A DNA stretch of 64,000 nt, taken from NCBI GenBank assembly GCA_965153455.1, contig OZ234495.1, positions 5,456,001-5,520,000 on the forward strand, in the 5' to 3' direction. Position numbers and translations under genes: made by a program. The notes under the pieces are model-generated. The model searched no databases, was not told the DNA's origin, and saw only the letters and a program-made list of their open reading frames with translations. The DNA comes from Sphagnum compactum. Taxonomy: Eukaryota > Bryophyta > Sphagnopsida > Sphagnales. Below, piece by piece: positions 57,641-64,000 of the stretch (the stretch's first letter is position 1; each line of letters opens with the position of its first letter).

Positions 57641-58616
57641 GAATTATAATATTGTTTCCGGCGTTTTTTTGTTTACAATGTATTCTAAAATGCAGATTCT
57701 AGTTATATGCAATAACCATGAATTTGATGAGAAAATGAATTGTAGTGTTAAGTTTGTCAAGACTTAAGACATAAATAGTGAACATATGCATGTGAATTGC
57801 AAATATGTTGTTACAGTAGTGTGAAATATTTTGCAAGAATCTAAATTTCATTTTTACCATTTGGTGACCATACTGGGAATTTAATTTTTTTTTGTTCTTT
57901 CTTTCAGTAATGGGAAGGTTTTTTACAAAAAAATTTGTATATTGCAGATGAGAGTGTCCAGACGAATAATGTTGTTTTTATTCATTCAAAATTTTAAGGG
58001 GTTTATTAGAAAATATTAGAGGTCTACGCAATTGACATTGTAAGGATTGTAGAGCGATCTATAGACTCTGAAGACAAAGAATCATGAACAAGATGAATTG
58101 GAAGGCGACTCGGAGTTTACAACGACAATTGGATTTGGAGGCTAATTAGCAAGTTATTGAACGTCAAATAGAAGACAATATTGAAAATGGAAAGGAGGAT
58201 GCAAGGCTTACAAAAACCCCATATTGGAATCTAATTTTGATAGATGAATGCTAAGAACCAAAGAAAGGCTTGCGGGGCATATGTCATTTCTACCACAAAA
58301 AGTGGTATAGTGGGACGTATGGACTAGGGGTCTTCAAAATAGGCACAATTCCAGATAATGATTTCCACGGAGAGAGATGCAATCAACTCTCATCCGAATG
58401 AAAGGATGCAGTATATTTCTCAGCCATAATATGTAGTTCAGAGTCGTAGAGATCAAGATAGAATAAGGACTTTTGTAATACTTGGACAACCACAAGAAAT
58501 TTCAAGTCCAGAGTTGGTGACTAGCCGAGGGAAGGATGTTACAAGAGGTATACAACCTAGGTTTGTGTATCAGTCTACATATTTAGATTACTATGAACCA
58601 GTGAAAACATTGGGAG

Positions 58617-58970
58617 GTGGATGAAAATACCAATGTTGACATGTTTGAGGAGATTGAGGAAAATTACCCAAGATCATCTGAGTATGTAGAGGCACAGGTG
58701 AATGCGTTGGATGAAGTACCGTTGTCATATTCACATCAAGGGCATCCAGACTTGGATCCACCAAGGTACATAGTCGAAACACAGGATCATGAATATGTGG
58801 ATTTGGAGATGATCAGGTTACTTTCAAGGGTCTGTGCATTCTGTGAGGAAAAAGGACATGCAATTATGGATTGTCCTTTTGTGCCTTTTCACATCAGAGC
58901 AAGTATTGTTAGGCATGTGGAGTTACAGAATGTGGTAGGAGCATTAATGGATCAACCATATGAACAATAA
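58617..58970 (+). pseudogene. N-terminal segment with CCHC zinc knuckle (gypsy polyprotein region)
   Basis: A 117-codon open stretch carries CAFCEEKGHAIMDC, a perfect CX2CX4HX4C zinc knuckle, followed by VPFHIRASIVRHVELQNVVG and LMDQPYEQ. It lies upstream of the capsid-like part, an unusual place for a knuckle. It is probably the start of the element's polyprotein, or a separate leader ORF. It has no good upstream coding context. Confidence 0.65.
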
Positions 58971-59639
58971 TCAAGAATTCCTGTAGTCCAAAACATATTT
59001 TAAGCATGGAGTTGGGAAGTTAATTGGGACTATAGAGTTGATAGATTCGTTCATCTATTCGAACGAGGAATAAAAAACCAAAAGGGTATTCACATCCACA
59101 TATGACATCACAGTGGATACCAATGGGTAACCGCAGAATGGAACATTGTCGATCTTGAGTAAGCACAACTCCACCAATAGTCTCAGAAGCGACAATTGTT
59201 GAAACCCGAAAACAACATGTTGGAGTAGGGATTACTCAATCACTTGGTGCAAGTATAACAACCATAGGAGTGGAAACGGTTGTTGCGCCCAACATAGATG
59301 TTGTCTAAAAGGGAGTATTAATTGGATCTGCATCAAAATTAAGTAACGGATCAAGTGGAATTTCGGCAAGAAGGAATTTGAGTCGAAATTCGGCACTACC
59401 AACAGCTATTATTAGAGTTGTTGGCATACCTCAAATGGTGTTTACTAATCCAATAACATCATGTGAACATGATTGCAGATCGACCACTAATGAGCTCAAT
59501 GGATGTTGGAGGGTGCAAAAGTGCAGATGTCGTGCATTCAAAAGAGGATACCGATAACCAATTGATGTAACTACACCAATTCTTGATCACAGAGATGGCC
59601 ATTATGTTAGGCCAAACAAGGTAGCTCTTAAATATCCTA

Positions 59640-60500
59640 ATTTCAAAAAAAAGTTGATCTAGATGCTCTTATCAAAGTGTTTAATTCTGGAGTAAAAGCA
59701 AATGTAAAAACTTTTGAAGAATATATCATCAATGTGTTTAGCTATACATTAAGAGATCCGGCATTGAACTGGTGCCATAATTACATGTCAGAATTTCCTA
59801 ATTGTACTTTTTTGGAGCTTACTTAGGCATTTTGCAAACATCATCAGAAGACTCAGAATGACGAAAACATATACATGGAGCTTAAGAACATGAAGCATGA
59901 GGAGACTGAGTGGATTTAGAAGCTAGCTCATGGTTTACAAGTACCAACCATAGACAATTTTCTAACTATTGTGTAATTTAAAGTGGGTTTGCAATCATAC
60001 TTCAAAATTGCGACTACAGGGATGAATCAATCAACATTGCAACAACATAAAGAAGCAGCAATGTTGTGTGAAGAAGGTATGATTACTGTAGAAGCAAGGA
60101 GTGCATTTTACGTACCACAAAATATCAAACAAGCAGTACCAACAAAAACACAAAATAATACAAGGAAGGCTAACAAACATTACACAAATTGTGGGATGAC
60201 AAATCACAATGTGGAGACATGTAGAAACAATAAAGAACAAACCACGGTGGCAACCACAAAGGCCGCACAACCAAGTCAAAAAACACAGAAAACATCCTCA
60301 TATGCATGTCACATCTATAGTTTGAATGGATATAAAATGATAGATTATCCAAAGTTTGCTAAGATGCAAAAAATGTTTTATGGGAAATTTGTGATAGTAG
60401 TAGAGGTTCAACATGTTGTTAAGACACAAATAGTCATTACAAATGTGAATGTGGTGGATGTTAATGTTACCACAATAAGTAAAGTAATTGAAGAATAGGT
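59640..60500 (+). pseudogene. gag capsid and nucleocapsid remnant
   Basis: Capsid-like sequence (DPALNWCHNYMSEFPNCTF, then HGLQVPTIDNFLTIV) is broken by TAG and TAA stops at Gln-like positions. From 59983 a 171-codon open stretch continues through a nucleocapsid region. One knuckle reads YTNCGMTNHNVETC with its first Cys replaced by Tyr. A second, starting CHIYSLNGYKMIDY, has lost Cys and His to Tyr. Confidence 0.75.
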
Positions 60501-60879
60501 GTTCAAGGATAGAGAGCCAAGAAAAACATAGAGTGTTGTTGATTAGGAGAAAGAAGAACAATTTAAACAGTCAATGGTGGAAACAATGCAACATATTCAA
60601 AAAACACAAACCCAAATTAACTGGCCATCCACATCCATGGAGGGATGGAACATAACCTAGCCAAGTATGTCAAATACTACTACTCCTGTGGACGCACAAA
60701 AATCTCAAAAAGTAGTGAATTCACAGTAGAGATTTTTCTGGACATTGGCAATCAGATGCTAGAAACAAGTTATACTTTGAACTTAGGATAGTTGCTTAAA
60801 ATAACTCTTGAGCTAAAGAGATATCTTTGGCAGAAGTTGAAACTAAAGAAAACTTAGAATGTAAGTAAAATAACCACAG

Positions 60880-61260
60880 ATAAACAAGCTGGTTCTTCAG
60901 TACCAGAAGTAGGGTCAGCTACTATAACAATAGATAATCATATGGTAGTTATCCAAGTACAAATTGGGAAGAATACAATAGAAGATGTGTTGTTGGATGG
61001 AAGTTTTAGAGTTAATATTATCACATAACAGTTGAGAATGAGGTTGGGGTTTCCAAAGCCTAAACCTGCACCATATAATCTGAAGATGGCAAATCAAACA
61101 ACCTAGTGGGGTTGATAAGAGATCTGAAGATATATGTTCATGGCATTATTTACATAATTACATTTATTGTACTTCATAATAGTGTGGTAGATTTTTGTTA
61201 TTCCATGTTGTTGGGGAGACCATGGTTGAAGGATGCTAAAGTGGCACATGATTGAGGAAG
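60880..61260 (+). pseudogene. Retroviral-type aspartic protease remnant
   Basis: VQIGKNTIEDVLLDGSFRVN resembles the plant gypsy protease active site (VLLDGGSxVNI). It is followed by LRMRLGFPKPKPAPYNLKMA and LGRPWLKDAKVAHD. Stops interrupt it several times. Confidence 0.7.
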
Positions 61261-61789
61261 TAACACTGTTACCATACAAGGGAATGGGATAGTTCAAACA
61301 ATTATAGTTACCAAACATTTGGGAAGTGGAGTACGAGGACCAGAAGTGTTACTGTGTTATGATTATCAGAATGGCATCATAGATGAAAAAGAAGATATCA
61401 TCTTTGCTACAGAGCCAAAATGATTCTCCACAAGAACAATTAGTTTACTTGAGACGATTCAATCTATGAAAACCATAGATGTGGGGATCATGGATACATA
61501 TGTGAAGATTAGAATTTCAAAACAAGGATTTAAAGTACAAAACACAGATAAGAAGATACATGGCAATAGATATGAACTAGAAGTAACTCTGGATGATAAG
61601 GTGTATCCAAAAACGTACCACATACATCAACCATGGAGTGTTATAGTGGATGAAACTCCAACAAACATCAAGGCACAGGGATTACAAATAATTGGATGGA
61701 CTTTAACTTAAGATCAACAATTGATGAAACTTAATCTGGTAACTAATGTAGAACCATAAATGGTGAAGATTAATGCACAGCTGGAAACA

Positions 61790-62215
61790 GGCAAGGTGCT
61801 GGAAGTGGAATAGATGTTGAAGAAATTCAAAGATGTTTTTGCATGGACATACAAAGATTTGAAAGGGATTCCATTAAAGTTAACACAACATAGAATTGAG
61901 TTGGATACTACAATATCGCCGGCACATTAGGCCAGGTACATGTTAAATCCAAACTATGCTACAACAATCAAACAAAATATAGATAAGTTGTTAGTAGCTG
62001 GATTAATTGAATTTGTAGAAGAAACTACATGGTTGTCACCCATAGTAGTAGTAACCAAGAAAAATGGCAAGTTGAGAATTTGTATAGATTTCAAAAAACT
62101 AAATGCAACTATAAAGAAGGATCCATACCCATTACTTTTCACATATGAAATGCTGAACACAATAACATGATATGAGGCATATTCCTTTAGATGGATATTC
62201 AAGATATCATAAAAT
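61790..62215 (+). pseudogene. Reverse transcriptase remnant (N-terminal part only)
   Basis: The LKKFKDVFAWTYKDLKGIP entry segment is followed by the open stretch from 61940: LVAGLIEFVEETTWLSPIVV, then TKKNGKLRICIDFKKLNA, which are finger and palm motifs of Ty3/gypsy RT. The following 200 bp are scrambled. The YxDD catalytic motif is not found, so an internal deletion is likely. Confidence 0.85.
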
Positions 62216-62401
62216 ATCTATAGCTCTAAAGGACACATACAAAACTACATTTGTTACAGACTAGGGGGCTTTTATAAAAGGCTTTGTTGCGATTATGGCA
62301 CCTATCATTAAAGTAACCAAAAAGACAAAAACTTTTCTTTGGACAAAAGAATGTTATAAGGCCGAGAATTAATTAAACAGAAGTATATTGAAGCACCGAT
62401 A

Positions 62402-62854
62402 TTGATATCACCAAACTGGCAGGTGGAATTTCATGTTCATACAGATGTGTTTTTGTTAGCTATGGGGGCTATGTTGTTTCAAAATGTAACAGGGAAGAGT
62501 GATCAACTAATAATGTATACTTCTAGGCTTCTGAATAGAGCAAAACAAAATTATAGCACAACACACACAAAGGCTTTAGCAATGGTTTTTTCTTTGCACA
62601 AGTTTAGACATTATTTGTTGGGCAATAAGTTTGTCTTTTATGTAAATCATATGACGTTGGTCTATTTGGTCAACAAATCACAGGTTTCAAGGAGAATAAC
62701 TAGATGGTTGTTATTATTCTTCGAATATGATTTCACAGTAGTGTATAAGCTAAACAAAATTCATGGAGTTGCATATGCATTGTCAAGATTACCAGATAGT
62801 ATAGAACCCACAGGTGTGCCTGATCAAACATATATGCAAGTTTATTTTATATAG
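62402..62854 (+). pseudogene. RNase H domain remnant
   Basis: An open 150-codon stretch reads as gypsy RNase H: VEFHVHTDVFLLAMGAMLFQ (TDAS-type start), SRLLNRAKQNYSTTHTKALA, HYLLGNKFVFYVNHMTLVYL and WLLLFFEYDFTVVYKLNKIH. It ends before the connection region. Confidence 0.85.
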
Positions 62855-62899
62855 GGCCTGAGTGGTTGAATGATGTAAAAGAATTTTTAAAAACAAGAT

Positions 62900-63720
62900 A
62901 GATTGAGGGCATGTTATCGATGCAGCAAAAGTGGAGATTAGTCATAAGAACATAACCTTTTACAATGAAGAATGGTGAATTGTACAAAATGGGCCAAGAC
63001 AACAGACTATGACGATGTTTGATAACAACAAAAGCACATATGGTGATGAAGGAACTGCATGAAATACCTTCAAAAGGGCATTTTGCAACGAAAATAACGT
63101 AGAGGAAGATATTATATGCCAGATATTAGTGGCCAACTATGTACAGAGACGTGCATGATTATTGCAAATCTTGTGATGCATGTTAAACAACAAGAGGATT
63201 GGCAACTCAAAGTCTTGCAAAGCTTGTCACAAGTCTTTTAACGGAACCATTTATGAAATGGGGACTTGATTTTGTGGGGCCAATTAAGTCAGTAGGGAAA
63301 TATACAAGGAACAAATATGTTCTTGTTGCCACAGACTATGCTACTAAGTGGGTGGAAGCAAGAGCATTGAAATTTAATACATTATCAATCATAGCAAAAT
63401 TTCTATATGAGTGCATATTAACCAAGTTTGGATGTCCTTTAACTATAGTCACAAATTAGGGAATTCATTTTATTAATGATGCCATCAAGTATTTGACAGA
63501 TCATTTTCTGATGAAACATGTGAGTTCTACAACTTATTATCCTCAGGGGAATGGGCAGGCTAAGTCTACTAACAAGGTATGAAAATAACATTGTAGACAT
63601 ATGTTCATCCCAATCTATTCTAGTTTCATTAACGAACTTGGTCAATAATAGTAATAGGGTATAAACCATATCAATTAATGTATGGATTACATCCATTAAT
63701 GGTCACAGAGTACATCATTC
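62900..63720 (+). pseudogene. Integrase remnant (zinc and catalytic core)
   Basis: The HHCC zinc module is visible (ELHEIPSKGHFATK, YCKSCDAC). The core has FMKWGLDFVGPIK with the first Asp, VLVATDYATKWVEARAL, and FGCPLTIVTN followed by a stop where family members have DQG. In the YYPQGNGQAKSTNK motif the catalytic Glu is Lys. Two of the three DDE residues are therefore lost. Confidence 0.85.
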
Positions 63721-63869
63721 CAGTTGTTGGTGGAGATGAGAGAAATAGTGCTCCAGTGAAAGTTTTAACTAGTAGAATTACAGAGCTTGAAAAGTTGAAG
63801 GAAGCTAGAATGCATGTTGTAGAAACTGAAAAACTTTAGTAGTGGAATAAAACATTAAGGAGTCAACAA

Positions 63870-64000
63870 AAAAATCTGAAAAAACACTTTAGTTTTAATG
63901 ATTATGTTCTATGGTTTCCAAAAGGCAACAAATCACACCTAGGGAAATTTACTAGGAAATTGTTTGGACCGTACAAAGTACAATATGTGTTGCCAAATAA
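63870..64000 (+). pseudogene. Integrase C-terminal region, partial at the window edge
   Basis: The frame reads FNDYVLWFPKGNKSHLGKFT and RKLFGPYKVQYVLPN, matching the GDLVLxW...KLxxxWxGPYxV segment at the end of plant gypsy polyproteins. It continues beyond the window. Confidence 0.7.

Larger units (their letters stand above)
57880..64000 (+). mobile_element. Decayed Ty3/gypsy LTR retrotransposon, truncated by the window end
   Basis: Domain remnants follow the Ty3/gypsy order on the plus strand: a CCHC-containing segment, gag, aspartic protease, reverse transcriptase, RNase H, integrase zinc and core domains, then a C-terminal domain that runs off the right edge. Many TAG, TAA and TGA stops break every domain, and part of the RT is missing. 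Both the 5' boundary and the LTRs are unclear. The copy is inactive. Confidence 0.9.

Overview
The window is nuclear DNA of a land plant. The genes have GT-AG introns, one encodes a plant-type ABCC transporter, plant telomere-type AAACCCT motifs occur, and wide AT-rich intergenic stretches are full of decayed plant transposons and (CTAC)n-type arrays. The low gene density (four intact genes in about 64 kb), short introns and large decayed transposon load suggest a large-genome land plant; a fern or lycophyte is my guess, and it is inference only. All exon structures below were worked out by eye from reading frames, splice sites and family similarity.

Layout. (1) 0.4-6.1 kb, minus strand: a five-exon SMG8-type gene (nonsense-mediated decay, SMG1 complex), with poly-Ser and poly-Ala insertions. 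(2) 6.4-13.2 kb: gene-poor, AT-rich DNA with (CTAC/GTAG)n stretches and a 111-bp CACTA-type MITE. (3) 14.5-15.7 kb, plus strand: a complete five-exon Yippee zinc-binding protein gene. (4) 17.2-20.4 kb, minus strand and convergent with Yippee: a seven-exon catalase of the small-subunit, bacterial/animal-like type (clade 3), with a roughly 180-residue Ser/Ala-rich N-terminal extension that looks like a plastid transit peptide and no C-terminal peroxisome signal. This is the most interesting gene here, because familiar land-plant catalases are clade 1 and peroxisomal. (5) 20.8-25.1 kb: a TIR element, a GC-rich hairpin-bearing patch, about 0.75 kb of CTAC-type array, a tRNA-derived sequence, and hAT-like and PIF/Harbinger-like transposase remnants. 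(6) 25.8-34.5 kb, minus strand: a 13-exon full-length ABCC (MRP) transporter of about 1606 aa whose phases all close, with a hAT-type MITE in intron 3 and a 90-codon upstream ORF. (7) 36-57.6 kb: no gene I can support. It holds tandem arrays with 72-, 60- and 62-bp units, foldback sequences, a second PIF/Harbinger remnant, a decayed transposon ORF split by the second copy of the 111-bp MITE, a 1.5-kb TIR element with a GC-rich core, and diverged repeats. (8) 57.9-64.0 kb, plus strand: a decayed Ty3/gypsy retrotransposon (gag, protease, RT, RNase H, integrase) that runs off the right edge.

The four genes share no obvious pathway; they are separate housekeeping or stress-related loci in repeat-rich DNA. 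SMG8, catalase and ABCC share one habit: trinucleotide GAA/GAG-type repeats in the first exon or leader that expand Ser, Cys or Glu/Asp runs.
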